Shown here: in pieces, positions 32,414 to 44,038 of the stretch | Numbering within the stretch: position 1 is the stretch's first letter | Layout: each line of letters begins with the position of its first letter | DNA from: an uncultured Flavobacteriaceae bacterium | GTDB lineage: Bacteria > Bacteroidota > Bacteroidia > Flavobacteriales > Flavobacteriaceae | Reading direction: 5' to 3' | DNA length: 64,000 bases | Assembly (NCBI GenBank): GCA_943789305.1 | Contig: CALSTP010000001.1 | Span: 1,565,178 to 1,629,177, forward strand | Position numbers and translations under genes: made by a program | The notes under the pieces: generated by a model | What the model was told of the DNA's origin: nothing | Seen by the model: only the letters and a program-made list of their open reading frames with translations | Databases searched by the model: none

Positions 32414-35400
32414 TTCAATTCTCTCTTGGTCGTCCTTTCCAAGATTATTCTCTTTAATATAGTTGTCAATGTCTTGTTCCTTGTTCCTGATAAAGTGTAA
32501 GCTCCTGTTTTAAGCTCTTCGAAAGACATCTGACCATTCTTCCTGTTCGAAACTTTTACCTTGTCGAACCGTTGTTTCCTTGAGCTCTTCAAATATTTCT
32601 GTCTTCCACCTCTCCCGTCATATATGGTTTAATGAAATTTTCAAATGAGTTATTTTCTGATAATCATTGTATACAAACTCTAATAGTTGATTTACGAAAG
32701 AAGTCAAGACTGGTCTACTTTGTATCCCGTAGAGGTTTAGATTCTTAATGAACCCGGGAATATGGTGTTTTTCAGGATCTTGTTTTGTCCAACTATCGAT
32801 ACAAAATGCAGTGAAATGTCGATAGAGTATATCCTTTGCGTTCAAGAAACACCCCGGTGTATTAATATCACCATCCATCATCTCCATCGGGATCCTCGAA
32901 GTAGTAAAGGTCATGTTCTTTTCCTTGACTAAAATTGGTGATAAGTGCTGATCCCGATGATCGTACCCGCACGACCAACTCTTTGTAAGAAAGTTTGAGG
33001 TCAAGAGGTGGTATACTCGTGTTGATAGCACTATCCAAGGACCCAACGTCAATCCCCATCTCAAGAGTGGATGTTGCCACTAAGTGAATTGAGTGAATTG
33101 TACTTTGGTCTTTCCTTGAAATCTATTTCAATATTTTCACGAACCTTTCTTTCAAGAACCCCCGTATGTTCAGATGAGTAAATTCGAGGTGAATTTGTTC
33201 TATTGTATACAAGGTTGTAATAATTGAAGATTGGTTCTCTCAAATGATTTATAATGTCCTGAACACTTATAATTCAAACAAGACCCTTCTTCAAATGAGT
33301 TCTTATCATCAACGATATGAAGTGTTGATGAACATTCATACAACCATAGTTTATAACAGATTTTGAAACAAACAACTGATTAGGATTAATCCCAAAGTTA
33401 GGTCCATCTTTCGATTGTTTATTACTCAACAGCTCTATAGAATTCAGATTTTCAAATAATAAAGTAAAAAACTCATTGAACATCGCTGAGTTCTCGGGAA
33501 CCTGTTGAAATGATTTCCTTAAATAAGTATGAAACCAGTTCGTTGTTCTTGCATGGGTAGTATCAAGTACTCCTCTTGTTTGCGGTATAGTACACACCAA
33601 TTTTGGAATTCTCGATTTTGGATGATACTTTCTATTAAGAAAGTGTCTTCCATCTTTCATCCAATTCAGATCCCAAAGTCTTAAATCTACTGGTTCTAAA
33701 CTTTGATAGGTATTCATGATCAACTCCACCTCTTAATCTTATTCTGTGAAGAATTCCCATAACAAATTTGACAAACTCTTCTTGACCTCTACGGTATCCA
33801 TTAAGATTGGATTTCATCCAATCCGACATTTGATTATAAACAGATTGTATTAATCAGAATTCAAATCCTACTACTGAAGATCCAGTCTTTTCAAGTGTAC
33901 GACCAATCATACCGTTGTAACCAAATTCTGACACTACTTCCCAAGAAATTCGAGTATCGAACTCGTCTTCAAATCTTTTTGATATTTGATTAGTAGTAAT
34001 ATTTCTGTAATCTTCAATCTCCGCTTTACCCATGTAATCAGAGGGGAAGAATCTGTAGAAGTATGCTTCTCTATGATCCGTATCAGAGGGGTCAGAATTG
34101 GACTTCCAATAATCAATAAATTTCTTTGTTAACTCATCAATGGATATCGGTCCATCTTGTTCATTGATCACCTTTTGGAGCGATGTTCTAAACGTGAATC
34201 GATAATTTCTTGCTTCAATAAATCCTGACTGATGGGCTGCGTCCTGAACTCCATTGGTAAAGGCAAGAACCTTTCTATATTTTTCATCTCTTTCATCTAA
34301 ATCCGAAGAAAGAATTTGACTCGTAGTAATAGAGTTTAACGTTGAAACTCGAGTACCAATAATACTCATTGAGTTTTGAGTATTACACTCAGGACACACG
34401 TGTTGACCTTTTTTCTCTTTCACTTTTCTGATATGCGACAACATGAACTCTTTGTTCTGAATCTTGGTCTCCAAATTTCAGTCAGACTCATGGACATAGG
34501 GAGTAATTGAGGTTTCAGGTTCATATTCATCTATACAAAAGTGTTTGTCATCATAAGTGTTTACAAAGTATATATTTTTATGATTAGTAAAGTAATGTTC
34601 GTAGACTTCAAGTGGATCAACTTCAAATTGATTTCTATTATCATGTTTGATTGCCAACCATCCACTTGAACCACATTCTCTACAGTAATATGGTGGAAGT
34701 GCAGCGGGATCTTCTTTTGGAGATATTTTATCTCTCCATGTAAACTCAGGTTGATCAGAAACTACTCTTACTAATCCACTCAATTCTCGAATCCAAATCT
34801 GAATTTGAAGAAATAAGAATGGAAATCTCTCATTTGGGTCAGACTTTGCCTCTGCAATCAATGCAAGAATTGAAGTAATAATTTCTTCTTTTGGTGAAAA
34901 CTGTCCTTCTTCGAAGTAATCAGGAAGTTGATTATATGGATACATTTCTCTCTGACAATCCTTCAGTTAAGGTTTTTAATGACACGATTGTATCAGAACA
35001 AACAGATGAAATATCCTTAACGATTTTTAGTTTTTTTAACTCCTGTGAGAGTTCGAACTTTGATGTAGAATCAGGAATTTGCCATAATCTCTTTTGACGA
35101 AGAATGTAATCTGAGTAATTCTCATTAACACCCAATCTACTTTGTTGAATACCCACTAATCTTGGAATGTATCCATCCAATTGATCCTCTTTGATGGTAA
35201 AAAACTCCTCTGGAGATAGTCGGTGTTCTGTAATTACGCTATCAGGTCCAAAATCTTCTCCAAAAACATCAGAAGCAAACTCAGTAAGAAGTTTTACTGA
35301 ATCTTCCCCTTTACCAATAGTTGCTGATGTTCCTACAGGACATAAATGTCCTTTAGAGAGGTTTAGTTTGAGTTTTAGTCTACGAATTAGATTAGCAACA

Positions 35401-36142
35401 TCCGTCCCTTGTGCTCCATCATAGGTGTGTAATTCATCAAGGACTAAAAACTGAAGTAGTTCAGGGTTATCAAAGTTGTAATTCCAAAGGTTATGAAACT
35501 GATGTCTCATCAATCCGTAATCCAACATTTTAAAGTTGGTAAGAAGAATATCAGGTGGGTTGGATATGATCTCCTCTCTATCTTCAATGATATTAACTTC
35601 CCCCATTTTCTTTGGGAACTTTCCTTTATTCTTTCCTTCTCCAATAAAGAGTCCTGCCGTTACAGATCCATTTAAACGAGAGTCTTGAAATATGGTTTCT
35701 GCGAGTCGTTTTGCTTGGTCAGTTGCCAAAGCGTTCATTGGATAAAGGATAATCACCTTTATTCCTTGTTGATCTCTTTTCTGATAACAATAATCCAATA
35801 CGGGATAGAGAAAAGACTCTGTCTTTCCTGACCCTGTACCTGTAGTTAACAGAGTGGGTTGTGGTTGATGTCCATTGAGAGAAGAAAGTCTCTTAAAACT
35901 CTCGTATTGGTGTTTATAAGGAGGGAAGTTAGGTTTGATATCAATGGGATGGATTCACTTTCATCATTCGTCTTAAAAGGTAGTTTCAAAGACACATAAG
36001 GTCCTTTGAACATACCATGTTCTTCGTCTTGAATGAAACCATAAAAGGAATCTGAAGTCTCTCTTTCTTTGAAACTAAAAGTTGCCTTGATGTACTCAAG
36101 GATAGACTGTTTTACTTCAAATGCCTGTTGTAATGGTAACAT
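30143..36142 (-). pseudogene. DEAH helicase with DUF1998-like C-terminus (DruE / DrmA-DrmB type), multiply frameshifted
   Basis: The locus spans 6000 nt, equal to about 2000 aa. Reading across frames gives a coherent protein. The N-terminus includes GMFKGPYVSLKLPF and Walker A TTGTGSGKTE near 35835. DELH lies near 35420, PVGTSATIG near 35325, a zinc cluster (YYCRECGSSGW) near 34670, and VLAFTNGVQDAAHQSG near 34240. STLEMGIDVG is near 33060, motif VI QRVGRAGR near 32965-32990, and an intact C-terminal half follows. Lesions: one base missing at 35946-35948; one extra near 34941-34948; in-frame TGA at 34478, 33854 and 33274; one extra near 33690-33720 and 33081; three extra at 33002, 32986 and 32965; one extra at 32889-32891; and at least four alternating indels at 32500-32650. 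The start overlaps the methylase stop as TAATG. Confidence 0.75.
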
Positions 36143-39100
36143 TAGTTCTGATTAAATATTTTTTCAAAGTGTGTCCACGCAACTTTGTAGTCCTCAACTC
36201 GATCACACTTCTCAAATGGAGCGTAATAGGTTACTTTTTCGCCATGATACAATTCACTTTTCTCAATAGTATGCTCGTAGGTTTCACCATCTTTCAAATC
36301 TTTTATACCATTCCAAACAGAGCGATCAACACCTACACCAGTTAATCCTTTTGAACAGGTAAATACAATATTTCCTTTTTGATCATACCATGTATCGTTT
36401 TCGTTTTGTTTCAATACAGTGAACTCAATCTCATATAAAGAAATTAAATCAATTAAATCAAGCCCCAGCGATTTCGATACTAAGACGTCAATCTCTATTT
36501 CAAGTTTTTTTCTGAAATATGAATTCCTTGAAATCGATTTGGTATTTGGAAAACCAAGAACTTCATTCAACCCCTGAATTCTCTTATCCTTTATATGAAA
36601 GGGTGACAAATTCCTGTCTTTTCCAAAAAAATATTTCCATAATTCTTCATAATGTATTGTAACACAATTTAAGATCAATCCTCTTAACATTATATCATCC
36701 GTATAATTATCAAGTACAGGTAAGTTTCCTAAAACGTCAAGTATGAAGTCTTCTTTACCAGTTGATCTAACTAAAAAATCATATACGATAGAAATAGAAG
36801 CCGTCGAAAACTTCAGCATTATTTCTCTACTCAAGAACCTCAACGAATAACATCCTCTTGTATGAACTGTTTTGGGAGGATATATACACGGGATGAATGT
36901 CCTCTCATTTGTATTTATCCCTCTTCGTCTGTGAATATGACAGTAATCTTCAAAAGGTTTTACTTTAGACTTATCCTGGATAGTATAAATGGTTAAGGGT
37001 AAACCTTTAAAACCAAATTTTGTAAGATCAATTACCGAATAATCTCTATGATTCGATGCAGACCTGTTTGGGGACTTGTAAAAGGGGTTACCTATGTAAA
37101 TATTCGGTCCATTTACAACAAAATTATCCCATTGAGTATTAGAGGGACTTCTTTCGAAATTTGAATTTTTACGTGCCTCTTTTTCATTCAACATCTGTGT
37201 CCCAAACACATCTTCCTTGAGATCTGAAACACGATTTAAACTATTGTTAGAAATTTTACTAATGATCTTTAAAATACTATTCGAATGAATATATGGTAAA
37301 GAAGGCGTGTCAATAGACTTTTGTGAATCAAAAAATTCACCAATAATATTTAAAACTTCATTATTGATATGAACCACTCTATCTATATTTCCATTTAAAT
37401 TCCAATCACCATTCTCAGTTTTTATTGGAATAGGATTTACGGATTTAATTGAAAAGCAATTGTCAATGGTTTTTGGATGATATAAATTAGAAATGGTATC
37501 GAATGAAAATTCGTTTTCTTTATTAGAATTAAAAATACTTACTTCAAATTTTTTAGCATTTCCAACATCAGTAAAAAGTTTTTTTTTCATTATTAAACCT
37601 AAATAAGTACATGAGGTTCTTATATGAATGTTTTTTTAACTGGACACCCTTTGAATCAGAATAAATACCTCTATCATGAACTAATCCAATTAATTTACCT
37701 ATTGAAAAAGATTGTTCAAGAAATAATTTATAAATGTTTGTTGTTGATGATGTATTTTTTGGATAATTCGCTTTGCTATTAAAAAATGTTTGAATAGAGT
37801 CAGTGAAGAGCAACTCATTTATGAAAAACTTATTTATTTCATAGTTAGCATTTTTATCTTTTCGGATTATTATTTTCGGATTCTGTTCAGAGATAAGACC
37901 TTCTTTATCGAATTCAACTCTGTTCCAAGGTGGATTCCCAACGATCACGTCAAATGCTCCTCTTTCAAGAAATACCTCGATAAATTCTAAATGAGAATGA
38001 AAAAATCTATTTTGAATTGATAAGTCTTTAACAATGGACAACCTTTCCTTTTCATCAAATAAATTTGATTGATCCGTTTTTCGAATAATCTGAGTCTGTG
38101 CGATTCCCAGTGTAGATTCCTCAAAACCAAGCCCTAATTGTTCGGATGAATCTGAAGATAAATTCACATTAAGGATTGATGAAACATCATTCAGGTATTG
38201 TTGTCTTGAGGGGAGGAATTCTGCATTTCTCATGTCCCAAAACCACAAACTACACCAATAGTCCATCACCATCTTTAACTTATAGTATGGGGCAGATTGT
38301 CTATTTCGTTGATCGTTTAACTGTTCCTTTTCATCATAAGTTCTCAGGTTCATGGTAACCTGTTCATCACTATTCACACCTTCCCAAACATCAAGTTTGT
38401 TTTTGGTTTGTAGATTGAGTCTTTTTTGGAATTCGAAGTATTCTAAAACCAAAGAATCAATAGATTCACAGATCTTTTGAAGTTGTTGGATCTCAGTCTC
38501 TGAGATTGGTTTACAAACTTCTTTCTTCCAATCCGATACGCGTTTGGATCGATCAGGATCTTCATCTTTCAAAAGTTTGATTCCAGCACTCGGAACCATG
38601 TTCTTATCAGGTAGTAAAAAGTGATAAATCTGATTTTTAGATCTATTGATTTTTCCATTTTCAAAAGAAACCATCTGTGGTTCACAGTCCCACCATTTTT
38701 TCTTCAATTCTTTAGTGGTGAAGGTCTTAAACCACGCACCAACTACCGCATTTCCTACCGCAAGTCGATTCGCAAAGAATGGTGTTTCCATATCCTTGTG
38801 AATCACATTTAACCATAGAGATAATTTACCCAATTCAATAGCAGTTGGATTAAGATCGACTCCATAGGTGTTGTTTGTGGCGATGTACGCTTTTACTCTT
38901 TGAAGTTCTTCTCTATATTTTTCAGGAGAGATCTTTTTCTTAACCTCTTTCTGTCTAAAGTTTAGATACGCCTCTGATAGTTGATTAATGAGTTCATTAT
39001 GAAAGGCTGCCGCTCCCATAGCGGGTTCAAGGAGTTTAAGATCTAATAGTTCAAGAGAGGACATTTCACCCTTTTCTACTTTCTCTAAGATTGATTTGAG

Positions 39101-40750
39101 GGTATACTTAACCGTACATTGAGTCAAGACCTCAGGAGTATAATAAGACGCCGATTTTTGACGGTCACGTCCACTTAATCGATAGACAAATCTTCCCTTT
39201 TGAATTACAACCTCATTACCGTTTTCATCCCTCAATACTTCGTCTATATGAAAATCGTCTCTTCTCGAACGAGGAACTAAGTAGGTCCCATCTTGAGGTT
39301 TATTCTTGGTATGGACTTCTATATAATCTTCTTCAGCGTAGAATCCTCTATAGGCAAGTAAACTCTCATAGACACTCCCTAATTGATTGATCCCAAGGTT
39401 TGCGTAGGATATTCTACCACGTGCCTTACCTCTTTGTTTCTTTGATAGAGAAAGTTGACAGATGACATCTTGCCAAACAAAATTTCTAAACTTGACTTCT
39501 CCGAGGTGATTTAGTTTTTTGTTGTCAAAAAGAGGAGAGTCTATATGACGAATTTTAAAACTCTTATTTCTTCCATTCTCATCTTCCCTGTAACCCGAAC
39601 TCATCAATTCAAATAACTTTGAAAGTGATTCGTGAAAGAAATACCCATTTCTACTATGATCAGTAATTAGTTGGGTTTGTTCTAAATCACGTAACATCTC
39701 TAAAGAGTACCCTCTTTGATATACTTGATCAGAGATTGGGAGTATATCCAAATCGGATCTTGACTCAGCGTAGAACACAAAAAGTAGTCGATAGATAATG
39801 TTAAGACAGTCATCCTTAACTTCTTGCTCAAACGTATCATCTGACTCATCAAACTCTTGAAGAAGAACATCCTTTTGGAAATACAAGGACTCATTCGCCA
39901 GTAATTCTACCGCATTAATAATACCCTCTTTCAGGTCTTTGGTTACTTCATACGCACTCTTATGTGAATCTTCATCCAATTGATCCATTAGAACCAATTC
40001 ACTGTCGGGTGACAACATCTCTTTTGAAAGTAAGAGGTAGAAGAGTGAATAATATCTTCTCTCGACTGTGGATTCGAAGAATAACTCTTCTATATCAAAA
40101 CTTAAGTATGAACCCCTGAACCACTTCTCAACTTCAATCAAATAGACGATGTTCCCCCCAAGAACCATGATATAATGAGGTCTTTCACCCTGTTCTAAAA
40201 GAGAAAGTTCAGATATACACTTGTTGATTATTGCGGGAGAAATCTTTAGTTCCTTTGAAATTTCGAATACTCTTGACCATTGAGATCTGTGATATCTTTG
40301 TTCTGAGGTAGTATCTCCATCTTCATTATAACGTTGTTCAAATAAACCGTCAGGTTCTTCGTCCCCTTCTTTGATTAGAGGTTGAATCTCCATAATCATC
40401 AAATGAGGTTTATCTCCTTTATACAGGATATGTCTTATTGGTATAACCTCTTTTTCTGATAAGTGAAATGGACTGTTGTAGTTGTTTTTATCTCCCTCGT
40501 ATCCCAGAGAATTAAGAAGTTGGGTATGAAATTGATAAGTTTCAAAGATTTTATCCTTGGTTCTCAATCTCCCTTCAATAATAGATTGTTTGTACTTGAA
40601 ATATTTATCCTTTAATGGAGAAATTCTCTTTTGGAGACCCTTATAATCTTCAGAGGAATACCCCGATTTGTCATGAACCTTCTTAACAAAGTCCTCATCA
40701 AAGTAGTTTGATGAAAAGAAATCTCCTATATTTTCAATGAACTTTATCAT
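36142..40750 (-). pseudogene. drmMI: large N6-adenine DNA methylase (DrmMI-like), one-base frameshift
   Basis: The open frame 40750-37568 (1060 aa) contains the catalytic part: motif I EPAMGAAAFH near residue 580 and the N6-adenine motif NPPWNRVEF near 938. It ends at NNEKKTFY. The next frame, 37590-36142, continues as target-recognition sequence. They join as NNEKKLFTDVGNAKKF if one A is removed from the A9 run (T9 at 37579-37587), giving 1535 aa. Size and position after an SNF2 helicase match DrmMI of class 1 DISARM, which marks host DNA as self. The start overlaps the SNF2 stop by 4 nt (ATGA). A slippery run in a methylase could also be a phase-variation switch. Confidence 0.75.
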
Positions 40751-43578
40751 AGGTTATAAAATGCTGATATTACTTTAATATATGCGTCCTGTTCTAAACC
40801 AAACAAATCCTGAACATATTGACTCGATGAATCTGCAATCGTATTCACCTCATTTAACTCTTTCTCTTTACTCTTTATCGTAAAATTGGTTTCGGATCTT
40901 TCTTGAAACTTTATTTCAATCTGACTCAGAGAACTCTCTTTCCACTTCTTTAATTTGGATTCAAACACATCTAATTTCTCCCACATTTTAGATTCCAACT
41001 CTTTTTGAAGTGGTTTCATGTGGTTTTCCTGTGAAAATGATACGATCTGTTTTAGATCTCTCTCAAGAATTGAATTATCTGTATCTGGTATAGTTTTAGT
41101 GTAAAGCGTCCCACTTATTTTATATTGATCCAAAAAGTTTCTTAGTGATAATGATGTCATGTCACCAGAATGAGACTTGCGTACTACGAAAAAGTCAGAT
41201 ATAATGGGTTGACCTAAATTATTAGATACCTGTCCGTGAAGAACATAGTTTACTTCTCCCTTTGGAATTTGATCTAACATTACGGAAAGTGCTTCGTTCT
41301 TTGGGACACTGGCTTCAAGTTTGGTGATATAATACTTTATGAGAGGATGGTTCTCATATAAAATTTGAAACTCCGCCCAATCGCCCTTCTTTTTTCTCGC
41401 TTTCTCAATTGATTCTTGAACCAATTCTTTGTCGGTCGTTAACTTAAACAGTTCTCCAACATCTGGTTTTGATTCAGGAGGAAGATCATACAGAACCTCG
41501 TTTAGTTCCTTGGTATTGATTATTTCTAAGTATGAATCTTCCTTGTTAAATTCGTAATCATTCTTTGAGATGAGTCCTTTTGACTCTAATTGATGGAATA
41601 GTTCATCATAGAAATTAGACTCTTTTTCGTAAATACTAATTGGTTCAACAATCGGGTTGTCAACTATTATTGACTCAGTTGAGTCATCACCTCCAAAAAG
41701 GTTTAAATAAAAATCATCAGTAGAAGTATCAAGGTAACTTTCATCTTGGTTTATAAGTGCTTCTTCGACTTTTTTCTCTTCTTGTTTAGAATCATATAAA
41801 TTCATTACTTGTCCTACATCTCCAAGAGATCTATGAACTTCTTCTTCCTTTTCCGTTAATCTATTAATAATATGTAAGTCCGTCTTCAGTCCGTCAATAT
41901 TTGATGTTGACAGGAGGTAATAGATAAATGGAGTGTTCTTTTGTCCATATCGATCGATACGCCCGTTACGTTGTTCTAATGTGATTAAAGACCATGGAAT
42001 ATCATAGTTAAACATTCTATTACAGAAGAAGTGAAGATTCACACCTTGTGATCCTGCATCAGAACATAATAATATTCTGATTTTACTATCTTTTTTTCCA
42101 AAATCTTCAATGATCTGTTGTTGTTCAATATCACTTTGAGACCCACTAAAAGAAATGATAGAATCTTCATCCAGATCAAAATCTTCCGTTAGCCTCTTTT
42201 TCAAATATTCAAGTGTTGCTATCCTTTCAGAAAATAATACATAACGATCATCTTTCCTTTTACCCGACCATTTAAGTTCTTTAAGTTGATCTTTAAATCT
42301 GTTATACTTGGAATCTGAATCATTATGTAAAATTCTTTCTAACAGTGATTTGCAGTCTTTTAAAATGGAAATATTTTCTTCCATGGAGTCACTTATAACC
42401 CCTAATGAATTAACTCTATCAATCCTATTGTTAATAGATGATAGTGCCGCTGAGGGAGATGACATAAAAGATTTAAAAATCATGATAGAGAATAAGAAAT
42501 CTCTTTTCTCCTTACCCTGTTTTAAACTATTAAGACCTTGAAGTTTTAAATTTTGTTGAAACTCAAGAAAAGAGATTTCTTCATCTGACAACCCTGTATC
42601 TACTCTTACAATTTCTCTTTCTTGGAAATTATCTCTAACCGAAGACTCTGTGATGTCATTTTTAAATCTTCTTACATAATAGGGGAGGATATCTTCTTTG
42701 GTGTACTCACCGTTTTTTGGAATTGCAATTGGATCAATCATATTAATCAGGTTTGCAAAACTTTCTTTTTTACCATTATGTGGTGTTGCAGATGTTAATA
42801 TTAAAGATTCACATTTGGTAGATAGATAGTTTGCCAAATCACCCCTTTGACTTGAAATATTAGATACTGTATGACATTCATCTATAACAATAATATCCCA
42901 ATGTGACTTTTCAATATAATGTTTGAATTTTGCATTATTCTTTAATGTGTCTATTGAAATAATTGTCTTGTCATAATAGTCAAATGGGTTTTTATTCGCA
43001 GGTAATTCAGTTTTAATTTTTGATATCCCTTCACTATCTAATCTTACAAGTGGAATCGCAAATCGATTCCAAATCTCCTGTTGAAATTGTCCAAGAATAG
43101 ATTTAAGAGCAAGAACCATTATTCTCTTTCCCTTACCTCGTTTAATCATCTCAGATAAGAAAATACCAACTTCAATTGTTTTTCCCAATCCAACAGCATC
43201 AGCAATTAATAATCTTGGACGTGGTAATTGGAGTGCTTTGAGTGTGGGTTCCAGTTGATATTCTGATTGATTGAACGCTCCTTTTGTTGCAATAGTAATT
43301 TTATCTGAAAAAACTGTTGAGTTGCGAATCTGAGATTCTATATATAGTTTGGTTTCTCTGTAGTTAGGCGATGTGTCTCCAACGAACCTTGTGTTTGTAG
43401 GGTCGACAGGTTTAATGTCAGTATCAATAGATGTGTCAAAGGTAAATCTCTTTCCCTTTACTAAATCATTAATCCCTTCTACATCAAGTAAAAAGGATCC
43501 ATCATGGTTAGTGAAGATATTTGTGATAAGAAAATCTTCACCTCTTGTTGATATTCGTTGTCCTATGGTTAGGTTCAT
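40747..43578 (-). CDS. drmD: SNF2-family helicase, DrmD-like
   Basis: A complete 943-aa Swi2/Snf2 translocase. Walker A is DAVGLGKTIEVG near residue 128, the DEAH-type motif VIDECHT near 233, motif III TSATPH near 260, and motif VI ERQNGRIDRYGQKN near 535. After the core comes FIYYLLSTSNIDGLKTDLHI and a long C-terminal extension, as in DrmD of class 1 DISARM. The extended charged C-terminus (last 100 residues) is probably coiled. The ATG overlaps the regulator stop as ATGA, and the stop overlaps the methylase start, so the operon is tightly coupled. This is the only large gene of the operon without a lesion. Confidence 0.8.
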   Translation of the reverse strand: MNLTIGQRISTRGEDFLITNIFTNHDGSFLLDVEGINDLVKGKRFTFDTSIDTDIKPVDPTNTRFVGDTSPNYRETKLYIESQIRNSTVFSDKITIATKGAFNQSEYQLEPTLKALQLPRPRLLIADAVGLGKTIEVGIFLSEMIKRGKGKRIMVLALKSILGQFQQEIWNRFAIPLVRLDSEGISKIKTELPANKNPFDYYDKTIISIDTLKNNAKFKHYIEKSHWDIIVIDECHTVSNISSQRGDLANYLSTKCESLILTSATPHNGKKESFANLINMIDPIAIPKNGEYTKEDILPYYVRRFKNDITESSVRDNFQEREIVRVDTGLSDEEISFLEFQQNLKLQGLNSLKQGKEKRDFLFSIMIFKSFMSSPSAALSSINNRIDRVNSLGVISDSMEENISILKDCKSLLERILHNDSDSKYNRFKDQLKELKWSGKRKDDRYVLFSERIATLEYLKKRLTEDFDLDEDSIISFSGSQSDIEQQQIIEDFGKKDSKIRILLCSDAGSQGVNLHFFCNRMFNYDIPWSLITLEQRNGRIDRYGQKNTPFIYYLLSTSNIDGLKTDLHIINRLTEKEEEVHRSLGDVGQVMNLYDSKQEEKKVEEALINQDESYLDTSTDDFYLNLFGGDDSTESIIVDNPIVEPISIYEKESNFYDELFHQLESKGLISKNDYEFNKEDSYLEIINTKELNEVLYDLPPESKPDVGELFKLTTDKELVQESIEKARKKKGDWAEFQILYENHPLIKYYITKLEASVPKNEALSVMLDQIPKGEVNYVLHGQVSNNLGQPIISDFFVVRKSHSGDMTSLSLRNFLDQYKISGTLYTKTIPDTDNSILERDLKQIVSFSQENHMKPLQKELESKMWEKLDVFESKLKKWKESSLSQIEIKFQERSETNFTIKSKEKELNEVNTIADSSSQYVQDLFGLEQDAYIKVISAFYNL

Positions 43579-43758
43579 TTAATCAAATCTTTCAAATTAA
43601 CATCTAATATTTTTGCAATTTGATCTAATACTCTCAAGTCTGGGTTGTTGACGGTTTTGCACATAACTGTTCACTGTATTGAAACTTTTACCAAGTTTCT
43701 CTGCTAACCAGATTTGTTTTATTCCTTTTTCGTCTAAGACCTCTTTAATTCGGTTCAT
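43575..43758 (-). pseudogene. XRE-family regulator heading the defence operon, one-base frameshift
   Basis: ATG 43758 reads MNRIKEVLDEKGIKQIWLAEKLGKSFNTVNSYVQNRQQP, a helix-turn-helix, and then loses the frame. Removing one base from the G3 run at 43642-43644 (plus strand) gives PDLRVLDQIAKILDVNLKDLIK and a stop that overlaps the SNF2 start as ATGA, for 60 aa. Bacteroidota restriction and BREX/DISARM-type operons often begin with exactly such a small regulator. It probably represses its own promoter 22 bp upstream. Too short for most gene callers once broken. Confidence 0.75.
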
Positions 43759-43779
43759 TATTTAGAAATTGATTAAAAT

Positions 43780-43810
43780 CAAATCTAATATATTTGTGAT
43801 TAATACACAA
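43780..43810 (-). promoter_or_regulatory. defence operon promoter with overlapping palindrome
   Basis: Minus-strand TTG (43810-43808), exactly 20 nt, TAGATTTG (43787-43780): a perfect phylum-type promoter 22 nt before the regulator ATG. The sequence AATC-CAAAT ... ATTTG-ATT around the -7 element is an imperfect palindrome, a plausible operator for the regulator it drives. The rest of 43811-44038 shows nothing that I can assign. Confidence 0.65.
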
Positions 43811-44038
43811 TTTTTTGTTATGTTTATGACAATATAAAGTTTATGTGCGATCTAAACGGACCTTTTCGACTTTGTACCTGTAGTTCTGATATAGACCACA
43901 CAAAACTATATTACGTCACAAGGGAATAACTCCAAAACCTGACTTTTCTTCAAAAAAATAACTCTAACTAAAACGACATAAAAACTCCTTCTTGACTTTT
44001 AAAAATATTTTGTTTATGTTTTTAAAAAATCTAAAATT

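Noticed and set aside
32341-32592. An 83-aa frame inside the helicase locus
   Set aside because: Repairing local indels gives a better helical sequence (EELKETTVRQGKSFEQEEW) in another frame, so this frame is a by-product of the damage.
33274-34480. TGA recoded as an amino acid in the island
   Set aside because: TGA serves as the normal stop of the resolvase and other nearby genes, and the same locus has many frameshifts, so nonsense or error is simpler.
28663-43758. BREX system
   Set aside because: A large adenine methylase is present, but no PglZ-type phosphatase, BrxA/BrxB or BrxC-like ATPase is encoded.
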